A program made the translations under genes and the position numbers. The notes beneath the pieces are model-generated. The model was not told the DNA's origin, made no database searches, and worked only from the letters and a program-made list of their open reading frames with translations. Below are positions 37,079-44,351 of a DNA stretch of 64,000 nucleotides, piece after piece. Source of the DNA: Rhodovulum sp. P5 (GTDB lineage Bacteria > Pseudomonadota > Alphaproteobacteria > Rhodobacterales > Rhodobacteraceae); the NCBI RefSeq assembly GCF_002079305.1, contig NZ_CP015043.1, positions 1-64,000 of the forward strand, read 5' to 3'. Each line of letters opens with the position of its first letter. Positions within the stretch are counted from its first letter, which is position 1.

Positions 37079-37756
37079 ATGATTTCCGGCAACATTTCCC
37101 AGTTTGATGCCATCGTTACACGTTTTCCCGAGGCGCTGCCGCTATCGGAGCCGGCCGCCCGGCAGCCGCTGGCCTTCCGCCTGTTCAAGTTCGCCATCGA
37201 CAAGGGCATGGCGCTGGCCGCGCTGCCGCTGATCCTGTCGACCGCGCTGATCCTTCTGGTGCTGAACCCGATCCTCAACCCCGGCCCGCTGTTTTACCGG
37301 CAGGAACGCATGGGGATGGGCGGGCGCCGCTTCACGATGTGGAAGTTCCGCACCATGCTGCCCGCGCCCGAGGCCGTTCGCCATCACGCCGCGCCGCTGG
37401 AGGTGGACCGGATCACGCCGCTGGGCGCCTTCCTGCGGAAATTCCGCATCGACGAGCTGCCGAATTTCTTCAACGTGCTGCGTGGCGAGATGAGCGTCGT
37501 GGGCCCCCGCCCCGATGCCTGGTCCCATGCCACGGCCTATATCCAGACCGTCCCCCATTACCACAGCCGCTTCGGCGTGCGCCCGGGGATCACGGGGCTG
37601 GCCCAGGTCTGCGGCGGCTATGCCGACTGCGCCCATTCGATCCGCCGCAAGGCCCGCTATGACCGGTTCTACGTGACCCGCCCCGGCATCGCGATGGAAC
37701 TGCATGTCATCTGGCGCACCGTCGCCGTGGTGATGACCGGCTTCGGCGCCCGGTAA
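37079..37756 (+). CDS. ExoY-like initiating sugar transferase (polyprenyl-phosphate hexose-1-phosphate transferase)
   Basis: A 225-residue protein with one membrane helix (ALPLILSTALILLVLNPI) followed by the bacterial sugar transferase domain: GPLFYRQERMGMGGRRFTMWKFRTM, then RKFRIDELPNFFNVLRGEMSVVGPRP and YHSRFGVRPGITGLAQV. It is the small (ExoY/PssY) form lacking the extra WbaP membrane part. It should start each repeat unit by loading the first sugar phosphate onto undecaprenyl phosphate. It stands alone as one transcript ending in a hairpin at 37795. Confidence 0.92.
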   Translation: MISGNISQFDAIVTRFPEALPLSEPAARQPLAFRLFKFAIDKGMALAALPLILSTALILLVLNPILNPGPLFYRQERMGMGGRRFTMWKFRTMLPAPEAVRHHAAPLEVDRITPLGAFLRKFRIDELPNFFNVLRGEMSVVGPRPDAWSHATAYIQTVPHYHSRFGVRPGITGLAQVCGGYADCAHSIRRKARYDRFYVTRPGIAMELHVIWRTVAVVMTGFGAR

Positions 37757-37794
37757 CGCGCCCCCCGGCGGGCCCGGCCCACCCCCGAACGACA

Positions 37795-37823
37795 AAAGCC
37801 CCGGCCGCCCGGCCCGGGGCTTT
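37795..37823 (+). terminator. Hairpin terminator after the sugar transferase gene
   Basis: AAAGCCCCGG and CCGGGGCTTT form a 10-base stem with a nine-base GC-rich loop. It lies between the convergent sugar transferase and brnA genes. Only three T follow, but the A/T ends on both sides suggest bidirectional use. Confidence 0.6.
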
Positions 37824-37874
37824 CTGCATGCGATGGGGCCCCCGCCGCACCCCGCCCCGGCAAGGCACCCGGCC

Positions 37875-38147
37875 TCAGGACGTCAACTGCCGCAGGCCCT
37901 GCTCGATCATGTGGCGGGCAAGGCGCGAATGCGGGATACCCCTGCGCTTGGCTTCCGCTTTCAACGCGTCCAGCTCGGCCTGCGAGATCCGCATTTCCAG
38001 ACGTGCGTCCTTTTTCGCAAGATCGAAGCGGGCCGGGGCGAAACCGGACAGGTCGTAGTCGGACAGGTCGGCCTCATCCGTGAAACGCTCGGCCTCTGCG
38101 TCTGTCGTCAGGACAGGCAGGGGGGACTTACCGGGTTTGTCGTTCAT
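37875..38147 (-). CDS. brnA: BrnA-family antitoxin
   Basis: A 90-residue protein with an acidic N-terminal part and a ribbon-helix-helix-like C terminus (ARLEMRISQAELDALKAEAKRRGIPHSRLARHMIEQGLRQL), the BrnA layout. It would bind BrnT and repress its own promoter. The start has an excellent AAAGGAGGT site eight bases upstream and lies inside the end of brnT (20-base overlap), giving the usual toxin-first order of this family. Confidence 0.88.
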   Translation of the reverse strand: MNDKPGKSPLPVLTTDAEAERFTDEADLSDYDLSGFAPARFDLAKKDARLEMRISQAELDALKAEAKRRGIPHSRLARHMIEQGLRQLTS

Positions 38148-38418
38148 AGCTTTCGACCTCCTTTCGGTGCATGTAGCGCGCACTTACGGGGCGGATGCGC
38201 CTGTTTCGGAAGGTGAAGGCGACAAATGCATATCGCCCTTCATCTGTCCGTCCGATGGCCTTGAAACGTTGCTCCGTGTCCGAATGGGTTGGCTGGTCGT
38301 GAACGGCGGGGACGTTCAGGAAGACCTGCTCGACCTCTGCCTGTGTCATGCCGTGCTTTCCGCATTTCGGCCAGTTGCCTTCGTCCCAGTCAAACCCTTC
38401 GAACGCAATCGATGTCAT
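38128..38418 (-). CDS. brnT: BrnT-family ribonuclease toxin
   Basis: A 96-residue protein with the BrnT signature: FEGFDWDEGNWPKCGKHGMT near the start, AIGRTDEGRYAFVAFTFR in the middle and RPVSARYMHRKEVESYE at the end. BrnT is an RNase of type II toxin-antitoxin systems that slows translation. Paired with brnA downstream (overlapping), it would stabilise the plasmid or act under stress. A promoter lies directly against the start codon (38424-38451), so the transcript may be leaderless or nearly so. Confidence 0.9.
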   Translation of the reverse strand: MTSIAFEGFDWDEGNWPKCGKHGMTQAEVEQVFLNVPAVHDQPTHSDTEQRFKAIGRTDEGRYAFVAFTFRNRRIRPVSARYMHRKEVESYERQTR

Positions 38419-38423
38419 AGGTC

Positions 38424-38451
38424 AGTATAACATTTGTACGGACAAAATCAA
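38424..38451 (-). promoter_or_regulatory. brnTA promoter with internal operator
   Basis: On the minus strand, TTGATT (-35) and TATACT (-10) are separated by 16 bases. The spacer holds an inverted repeat TTTGT-N4-ACAAA (38433-38446), well placed for repression by the BrnT-BrnA complex. The -10 ends six bases before the brnT ATG. Confidence 0.6.
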
Positions 38452-38463
38452 GGATGCCCGGCC

Positions 38464-39582
38464 CTACCCCAACGCCTCCGCCACCGCCGCGCCGAGGGCA
38501 AGCGATGCGGTCAGCCCCGGGCTTTCGATGCCGTACAAGTTCACCACGCCGGGCAGGCCGTGAACCTCTTCGGTCTGGATCGCGAAATCGGCGGCCGGTT
38601 CGCCGGGGCCCGACAGCTTGGGGCGGATGCCGGAATAGTCGGGGCTGAGCGCGCCATCGGGCAAGCCCGGCCAGTAGCGGCGCACCGCGGCATAGAACCC
38701 CGCGCCCCGGGCCGGGTCCACGTCATAGGACAGATCCCCCGGCGCCAGCCCCGCGGCCAGCCATTCGACATCGGGGCCGAATTTCACCTGCCCGCCCATG
38801 TCGATCGTGGCATGCACCCCCAGCCCGCCATCGACCGGCGCCGGGTAGACAAGATGCGTAAACGGCCGCGCCCCGGCCAGCGTGAAATAGCATCCCCGCG
38901 CGAACCGCATCCGCGGGATCGACCCCGCGGCCAGCCCGCCGATCCGGCCCGCCACCTCGGCCGCATAAAGACCCGCGGCATTGACCAGCCGGCGTGCCGT
39001 CACCTCGGCGGGGTCGGGCCCGCCGGTCCAGACGCGGAGCCCCTGCCCCTCGACCTCTGCCCGGACCAGCGGGGCGCGCAGCGCGACATGGCCGCCCGCG
39101 GCCTCGATCCGCGCGACCAGCGCCAGCATATAGGCATGGCTGTCGAGAATGCCCGTTTCGGGCGACAAAAGCGCGGCCTCGGCCACGACCTGCGGCTCCA
39201 GCGCCTCGACCTCCGCGCGGTCGATCAGGCGCAGGTTTTCCACCCCGTTGGCCGCGGCCCGGGCGGCGATGGCCTCGATCTTCGGGATCTCGTCCGCATT
39301 GGTCGCCACGACGATCTTGCCGCATTTGCGGAAGGGCACGCCGGTTTCCTGCAGGAACGGGTAGAGCATCCGCCGCCCGCGCACGCACATCTCGTGCTTC
39401 AGGCTGCCGGTGGGGTAATACAACCCCGCATGGATCACCTCGCTGTTGCGCGAGGACGTGCCCGAGCCGATCAGGCCCTCCGCCTCCAGCACCAGCACGG
39501 TCTGCCCCTGCCCGGCCAGGGCCGCCCCGCAGGCCAGCCCCACGGCGCCTGCACCGATCACGATCGCGTCGAAGTCGAACAT
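38464..39582 (-). CDS. FAD-dependent oxidoreductase (L-2-hydroxyglutarate oxidase-like, DAO family)
   Basis: A 372-residue protein with FAD site AIVIGAGAVGLACGAALA near the N terminus, followed by a VLVLEAEGLIGSGTSSRNSEVIHAGLYYPTGSLK segment. That segment is strongly like the L-2-hydroxyglutarate oxidase/dehydrogenase branch of the DAO fold. The later HTYPAPVDGG-like region (LVYPAPVDGGLGVHATIDMGG) supports this. It is unlike its neighbours in role (central metabolism rather than EPS) and sits between two toxin-antitoxin pairs. ATG 39582 is chosen because it begins the FAD-binding strand; the frame opens at 39645. Confidence 0.85.
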   Translation of the reverse strand: MFDFDAIVIGAGAVGLACGAALAGQGQTVLVLEAEGLIGSGTSSRNSEVIHAGLYYPTGSLKHEMCVRGRRMLYPFLQETGVPFRKCGKIVVATNADEIPKIEAIAARAAANGVENLRLIDRAEVEALEPQVVAEAALLSPETGILDSHAYMLALVARIEAAGGHVALRAPLVRAEVEGQGLRVWTGGPDPAEVTARRLVNAAGLYAAEVAGRIGGLAAGSIPRMRFARGCYFTLAGARPFTHLVYPAPVDGGLGVHATIDMGGQVKFGPDVEWLAAGLAPGDLSYDVDPARGAGFYAAVRRYWPGLPDGALSPDYSGIRPKLSGPGEPAADFAIQTEEVHGLPGVVNLYGIESPGLTASLALGAAVAEALG

Positions 39583-39673
39583 CCCGGGCCGCTGCCGCTC
39601 TGGTTGTGGTCCCGGGGTTCTAGAAGAGGCCCCGGGCAAAGGCAAGGCGGGCAGGAAAACCGCGGCAGCCCCC

Positions 39674-40060
39674 TCAGATCGGTGTCAGCCCCGCGCTCAG
39701 CCATTCTGCGAACGCCGCCTCGCTCAAATCCCCTGCCGCCAGATCTTCCATCATCCGCACCCCCTCTTCCGGCGCGGGCCGAAAGGCAAACCCGTTCAGG
39801 CGAAGGAACGTGACCCCGGTCACGAACCCCGTGCGCTTGTTGCCGTCGATGAAGGCATGGGCCCGGGAGATGCCGAACGCATAGGCCGCTGCGATCTCTG
39901 GCAAGCCTGCCGCCTCATAGGCGGCACGGTTCAGCGCCCGTGCACAGCCCGCCTCCAGAAGTGCCCGGTCGCGCAATCCGGTCGCGCCCCCGTGGCGCGC
40001 GATCTGCCGATCGTGAATGATGATGATCGCAGGCAGCGGCACCCAGACCGGGGCGGTCAC
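39674..40060 (-). CDS. doc: Doc-family (Fic fold) toxin
   Basis: A 128-residue protein with the Doc/Fic core HAFIDGNKRTG at residues 68-78 and an IIIHDRQIARHGG start typical of death-on-curing proteins. Doc phosphorylates EF-Tu and stops translation. The GTG start overlaps the stop of the antitoxin gene (GTGA), so the two are coupled. It probably acts in plasmid maintenance. Confidence 0.9.
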   Translation of the reverse strand: MTAPVWVPLPAIIIIHDRQIARHGGATGLRDRALLEAGCARALNRAAYEAAGLPEIAAAYAFGISRAHAFIDGNKRTGFVTGVTFLRLNGFAFRPAPEEGVRMMEDLAAGDLSEAAFAEWLSAGLTPI

Positions 40061-40281
40061 GCAAGGGCCTGAAGCAGATCGCGGTTCTCCTCCATGACGA
40101 TGTCGGCGGCGGCCAGCGCGGCGGTCACCGACGGGTCATGGGCCGTGATCTTCAGGCTGCCGTCATCGCCGCGCAGGACGAAAACCGTGTCGCCTTCCTT
40201 GGCATCGAGGACGGCCAGCATTTCCGTGCTCAGCGTCACGACGGCGGAGTCCCCGACCTTGCGGATCCTGGTTTCGAACAT
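40057..40281 (-). CDS. AbrB/MazE-type antitoxin partner of Doc
   Basis: A 74-residue protein with a swapped-hairpin DNA-binding start (RIRKVGDSAVVTLSTEMLAVLDAKEGDTVFVL) and a short acidic tail (AADIVMEENRDLLQAL) that would neutralise Doc. The AbrB-like fold differs from the classical Phd partner, but such pairs with Doc are common in proteobacteria. GGAAGG lies five bases before the ATG. It is first in the two-gene unit. Confidence 0.82.
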   Translation of the reverse strand: MFETRIRKVGDSAVVTLSTEMLAVLDAKEGDTVFVLRGDDGSLKITAHDPSVTAALAAADIVMEENRDLLQALA

Positions 40282-40490
40282 GGGGCCCTTCCGTATCCTT
40301 TTTCACATACAGATATAGCCCCGACCGTCCCGCCCCCCAAGCACCCCGTGAACAAAACGACCCCGGACGCAACATTCCGCCGGAACGGGAAACCGTTTCG
40401 CCCCAAAACTCCCCTGCCGGGCACGGCCGACTTGAAAACGCCATGTTCCGGAAGTATCAGCGCCGCAGTTTTTCGGGAGAAATGCGTTTC

Positions 40491-41051
40491 ATGCAGCCAG
40501 ACATCGTATCGCTCGCCATTCCGGAAGTGAAGCTCATCACCCCGCGAAAATTCGGGGACAGCCGCGGCTTCTTTTCCGAGGTCTACAACAAGCGCAGCTT
40601 CGCCGCGGCCGGGATCGAGATCGACTTCGTGCAGGACAATCACTCCCTGTCGGGCACCGTCGGCACCGTGCGGGGGTTGCATTACCAAAGCCCGCCCTTC
40701 GCCCAGGACAAACTGGTGCGGGTGCTGAAAGGCGCGATCTTCGATGTCGCGGTCGATCTGCGCAAGGGCTCGCCCACCTACGGGCAGCATGTCGCCGCCA
40801 CGCTGACCGCCGAGGACTGGACCCAGATCCTCGTGCCCATCGGCTTTGCCCACGGCTTCATGACGCTGGAGCCGGACACCGAGGTCGTCTACAAGGTGTC
40901 GAATTACTACGCGCCCGACAACGACCACGGGATCCTGTGGGACGACCCCGCCCTTGGCATCGACTGGCCGCTGAAAGGCATCGACTTCGAAGTGTCCGAC
41001 AAGGACCGCGTGCAGCCCAAGCTCGCCGATATCACCTCCCCCTTCGCATAA
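40491..41051 (+). CDS. rmlC: dTDP-4-dehydrorhamnose 3,5-epimerase RmlC
   Basis: 186 residues in the RmlC cupin fold: LAIPEVKLITPRKFGDSRGFFSEVYN, the catalytic His64 in RGLHYQ, and Tyr134 with VPIGFAHGFMTLEPDTEVVYKV. It epimerises the keto sugar at C3 and C5 on the way to dTDP-L-rhamnose. ATG 40491 is preferred because GGGAGA lies ten bases upstream and the family begins there. Starts at 40443 and 40482 are less likely. Confidence 0.93.
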   Translation: MQPDIVSLAIPEVKLITPRKFGDSRGFFSEVYNKRSFAAAGIEIDFVQDNHSLSGTVGTVRGLHYQSPPFAQDKLVRVLKGAIFDVAVDLRKGSPTYGQHVAATLTAEDWTQILVPIGFAHGFMTLEPDTEVVYKVSNYYAPDNDHGILWDDPALGIDWPLKGIDFEVSDKDRVQPKLADITSPFA

Positions 41052-41102
41052 GCCCGACCGGCCGGGCGGCCGGGGGGTCACATCCCTATCAAGGAGGTCG
41101 CC

Positions 41103-42134
41103 ATGACCGAGATCAATCATGTCCTCGTGACCGGGGGCGGCGGCTATATCGGCACCGTTCTCATCCCGATGCTGCTGGCCGATGGCTACAAGGTCCGCGC
41201 GCTCGACCGGTTCTTCTTCGGCCGCGAATTGCTGCCCGAAGATGACAACCTGGAAATCGTGGTGGAAGACACCCGCCGCCTGGCCCCCGAACACCTGGCC
41301 GGGATCGACGCGGTGATCGACCTCGTGGCGATCTCCAACGATCCCTCGGGCGAGCTGTTCCAGGACGCCACCATGGCGATCAACCGCGACAGCCGCATCG
41401 CCTGCGCGAAGCTGGCCAAGGCGGCGGGCGCCAAGCGCTATATCCTGCCCTCGTCCTGCTCGATCTACGGTTTCCAGGAAGAAGGCGTCATTTCCGACGA
41501 GACCTGCCCGACCAACCCGCTGACCACCTATGCCCGCGCCAACGAGATGGCAGAGCATGGCGTGCTGCCCCTGGCCGATGACACGTTCTGCGTGACCGTG
41601 CTGCGCCAGTCCACGGTCTATGGCCTGTCCCCGCGGATGCGGTTCGACCTGGCGATCAACGGCATGACCTATGGCGCGTGGAAGACCGGCAAGCTGCCGC
41701 TGATGCGCGACGGCAGCCAGTGGCGCCCGATGGTGCATGTGGCCGACACCGCCAGCGCGCAGAAATTCATGCTGACCGCGCCCGCCGACAAGGTGAATGG
41801 CGAACTCTTCAATGTCGGGTCGGCGGCGAACACCTACCAGCTTGGGCCGCTCGGCGAAATCGTCGCCAACCGCGTGCCCCGCGATGTGGAAATCGAATGG
41901 TACGGCGACCCCGACCATCGCAGCTATCGCGTGGCCTTCGACAAGATCGAGGCGCTTGGCTGGAAAGCCTCGAAAACCGCCGAGGACGGGGTGGACGAGA
42001 TCTGTGCAGCCCTTGAGGCCGGGACCACCGACAAGACCACGAAGACCATCACCCTTGAATGGTACAAGGAACTGGTCCGCTGGCAGCAGATCGTCCATGC
42101 CACGGAGCTTGACGGAAAGATGCTTGCGCTATGA
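41103..42134 (+). CDS. SDR-family sugar nucleotide epimerase/dehydratase-like protein with altered active site
   Basis: A 343-residue extended SDR with the NAD loop VTGGGGYIG (9-17), PSSCSIYG (117-123) and the sugar-binding SPRMRFDLAIN...WRPMVHVADTA region seen in WcaG-type epimerases. It takes the rmlB place between rmlC and rmlD but is not RmlB: the STDEVYG catalytic triplet is absent (here SSCSIYG). The YxxxK pair reads Tyr143-ARA-Asn147 (AAC codon), so the usual lysine is missing. Its reaction is therefore unknown. It may be an epimerase variant, or a protein acting on another nucleotide sugar. AAGGAGGT lies five bases before the ATG. It is co-transcribed with rmlC and rmlD. Confidence 0.85.
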   Translation: MTEINHVLVTGGGGYIGTVLIPMLLADGYKVRALDRFFFGRELLPEDDNLEIVVEDTRRLAPEHLAGIDAVIDLVAISNDPSGELFQDATMAINRDSRIACAKLAKAAGAKRYILPSSCSIYGFQEEGVISDETCPTNPLTTYARANEMAEHGVLPLADDTFCVTVLRQSTVYGLSPRMRFDLAINGMTYGAWKTGKLPLMRDGSQWRPMVHVADTASAQKFMLTAPADKVNGELFNVGSAANTYQLGPLGEIVANRVPRDVEIEWYGDPDHRSYRVAFDKIEALGWKASKTAEDGVDEICAALEAGTTDKTTKTITLEWYKELVRWQQIVHATELDGKMLAL

Positions 42135-43009
42135 AGGTTCTGCTGCTGGGCCCGAACGGGCAGCTCGGGTCTGACATCCAGACCGCCCATGCCGCCGCGG
42201 GAGAGCCGTTCCAGCTGATCCCGCTGGAGCGTGAGCGGCTTGACGTCTCGGACCTGGCGGCCATCGGCCCGGCGCTGAACGGCATCGCGTTCGACGTGCT
42301 GGTCAACTGCACCAGCTATCACAAGACCGACGAGGTGGAGGACAACGCCGCCCTCGCCTTTGCCGTCAACGCCCACGGGGTGGAGGAGATGGCGAAGGCC
42401 TGCGCCGCCAGGGGCGCGCGGTTCATCCATGTCAGCACCGATTACGTCTTCGGCGGCGATACCGGGCGCACGGAATTGCTGACCGAGGACGCCCCCACCG
42501 CACCGGTCAATGTCTACGGCGCGTCCAAAGCGATGGGCGAGACGCTGATCCGGCTGGCCTGCCCCGATCACGCGATCCTGCGGGTCTCGTCGCTTTTCGG
42601 GGTGGCGGGGGCCTCGGGCAAGGGCGGCAATTTCGTGGAAACCATGATCCGCGTGGGCCGCGAGCGCGGCGCGCTGAAGGTGGTGTCCGACCAGATCATG
42701 ACGCCGACCGCCACCGCCGACATCGCAGACGCGATCCTTGCGCTGCTGACCAGGGGCGCGCCTTCGGGCACCTATCACGTGGCGGGCACCGGCGCGGCAA
42801 GCTGGTACGACTTCGCCTGCGAGATCATCCGCGCCGCCGGGGTGGAGGCCACCGTCACCCCCTGCACCAGTGCCGAGTTTCCCGCCCGCGCCCACAGGCC
42901 CGCCTACAGCGCGCTGGACAACGGCAAATGCGCGCGCGAGATCATGGCCATGCCGCCCTGGCAGGACGCGCTGGAACGGTATCTGAAGGCCAAGGGGCAT
43001 ATCGGCTGA
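42131..43009 (+). CDS. rmlD: dTDP-4-dehydrorhamnose reductase RmlD
   Basis: 292 residues. MKVLLLGPNGQLGSDI is the Rossmann start, VSTDYVFGG (101-109) the RmlD hallmark, and Tyr129/Lys133 in NVYGASKAMGE the catalytic pair. It reduces dTDP-4-keto-L-rhamnose to dTDP-L-rhamnose. The ATG overlaps the previous stop (ATGA). A parS palindrome lies 17 bases after its stop. Confidence 0.92.
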   Translation: MKVLLLGPNGQLGSDIQTAHAAAGEPFQLIPLERERLDVSDLAAIGPALNGIAFDVLVNCTSYHKTDEVEDNAALAFAVNAHGVEEMAKACAARGARFIHVSTDYVFGGDTGRTELLTEDAPTAPVNVYGASKAMGETLIRLACPDHAILRVSSLFGVAGASGKGGNFVETMIRVGRERGALKVVSDQIMTPTATADIADAILALLTRGAPSGTYHVAGTGAASWYDFACEIIRAAGVEATVTPCTSAEFPARAHRPAYSALDNGKCAREIMAMPPWQDALERYLKAKGHIG

Positions 43010-43026
43010 GACCGCGGCCGGGGCGG

Positions 43027-43050
43027 AAAAGTTTCGCATGCGAAACTTTT
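43027..43050. other. parS centromere site 1
   Basis: A perfect 24-base palindrome with core GTTTCGCATGCGAAAC flanked by AAAA and TTTT. The same sequence is found at four other places around repA and parAB. It lies between rmlD and the acyltransferase gene. ParB should bind here. Confidence 0.85.
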
Positions 43051-43089
43051 GGCCCCGCTGATCGCCCCATGGAAGGGACACGGCGCCCG

Positions 43090-44202
43090 ATGGGCCACGA
43101 CATCCACAGCCCCCGCCTGCGCCTGTCCCCCCACGGGCATTACGTCTGGATCGACGCGGTCCGGGGCATCGCGGCGCTGGCGGTGGTGGTGTTCCACTAT
43201 CACCATTTCTACCTGGCCGACGCCCTGGCCCGGCCCGGCCTGCCCGAAACCTCCAGCTTTCCGTGGGCGGCGCTGTTCGACCCGCTCTACCGCCACGGCC
43301 ATTACGCGGTGGAACTCTTCTGGGTGATCTCTGGCTTCGTCTTCGCCCATGTCTATCTGCCCCGGCCGACCACCGCCCGAAACTTTGCCGCCGCGCGCCT
43401 TGCCCGGCTTTACCCGCTGCACCTGGCCACGCTTCTGCTGGTGGCCGGGGTGCAGATGTTCAGCCTGAACAGGCTCGGCCACTGGCAGATCTACGCCAAT
43501 AACGACCTGCCGCATTTCCTCATGAATCTGGGGATGGCCAGCCACTGGACCTACCTGACCCCGGGGCTCAGCTTCAACGGCCCGATCTGGTCGGTGTCGC
43601 TGGAACTGCTGTCCTATGGGCTGTTCTTCCTGTCGCTGGGGCTCTTGCGGCGCGGGGGCGCGGGCTTTGCCGCGGCCCTGACGGCGGCCTGTTTCGGCAT
43701 ATACGCGTCCGGGCTGTCCCTGCCGCCGCTGCGCCTGACCGACATCTTCCTGTGCGCCACGCTGTTTTTCACCGGGACGACCCTTTATTTCCTGCACGGC
43801 CTTGCCGAAACCCGCCGCGCCTGGGACGGCGTCACCCTTGCGGGGCTGGCAGGCCTGTCCATGCTGGCCCTGATGGCGGGGCGGGACGATGTCGCGCTGA
43901 TCGGGATCTGCGCCGCGATCGTGCTGGTCACCGCGATGCTCGACCGGCTGTTCCCCCGGGTGCCGGCGGTGTTCCGCATGCTGGGCGATACCAGCTACAG
44001 CATCTATCTGGTGCATGTGCCGATGCAGATGATCGTGCTGACCGCGGCCGACCTGTTCTTCGGGGGCAGCCGCGCCTTCGCAACCCACCCGCTGACGCTG
44101 CCGGTCTATGTGCTTGCGGCCCTCGGGCTGGCCTGGGTCGTGCATGTCCGGTTCGAACGGCCGGTCGGCCGGGCCCTGCGCCGGTGGATGGAACGGCGCT
44201 GA
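43090..44202 (+). CDS. Acyltransferase 3 family membrane protein
   Basis: 370 residues and about ten membrane segments. It has VWIDAVRGIAALAVVVFHYHHF near the N terminus (the RGIA and HYHH histidines are the family hallmark), LFWVISGFVFAHVYLP, and SHWTYLTPGLSFNGPIWSVSLELLSYGLFF, the Acyltransferase 3 pattern. It would add an acyl group, such as acetyl, to the polysaccharide on the periplasmic side. ATG 43090 has GGAAGGGA upstream; ATG 43069 is an alternative that lies closer to parS site 1. Confidence 0.86.
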   Translation: MGHDIHSPRLRLSPHGHYVWIDAVRGIAALAVVVFHYHHFYLADALARPGLPETSSFPWAALFDPLYRHGHYAVELFWVISGFVFAHVYLPRPTTARNFAAARLARLYPLHLATLLLVAGVQMFSLNRLGHWQIYANNDLPHFLMNLGMASHWTYLTPGLSFNGPIWSVSLELLSYGLFFLSLGLLRRGGAGFAAALTAACFGIYASGLSLPPLRLTDIFLCATLFFTGTTLYFLHGLAETRRAWDGVTLAGLAGLSMLALMAGRDDVALIGICAAIVLVTAMLDRLFPRVPAVFRMLGDTSYSIYLVHVPMQMIVLTAADLFFGGSRAFATHPLTLPVYVLAALGLAWVVHVRFERPVGRALRRWMERR

Positions 44203-44351
44203 GACCACCCCTGCCCCGGGCGCGCGGAATTCAATTAACATATTGATATAAATTACATTTATTGTTAATCAGGGGGATTGGGCCAGCTTGACTTGGCCGC
44301 CGGGCCTTTTGTACGACATCTGGGGCATTTCAGCATTTTGGGAGTTTTCGC
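44203..44351. promoter_or_regulatory. AT-rich promoter region with inverted repeat
   Basis: 149 bases with a striking AT-rich block (44231-44270). ATTAACA (44234-44240) and TGTTAAT (44263-44269) are exact inverted arms with 22 bases between them, a distance of near two helical turns, as expected for a dimeric regulator or bent-DNA binding protein. It lies upstream of the SGNH acyltransferase gene. Confidence 0.5.

Noticed and set aside
41103..42134. Calling this gene rmlB from its place between rmlC and rmlD
   Set aside because: The dehydratase STDE motif and the YxxxK lysine are absent; it is a different SDR type.
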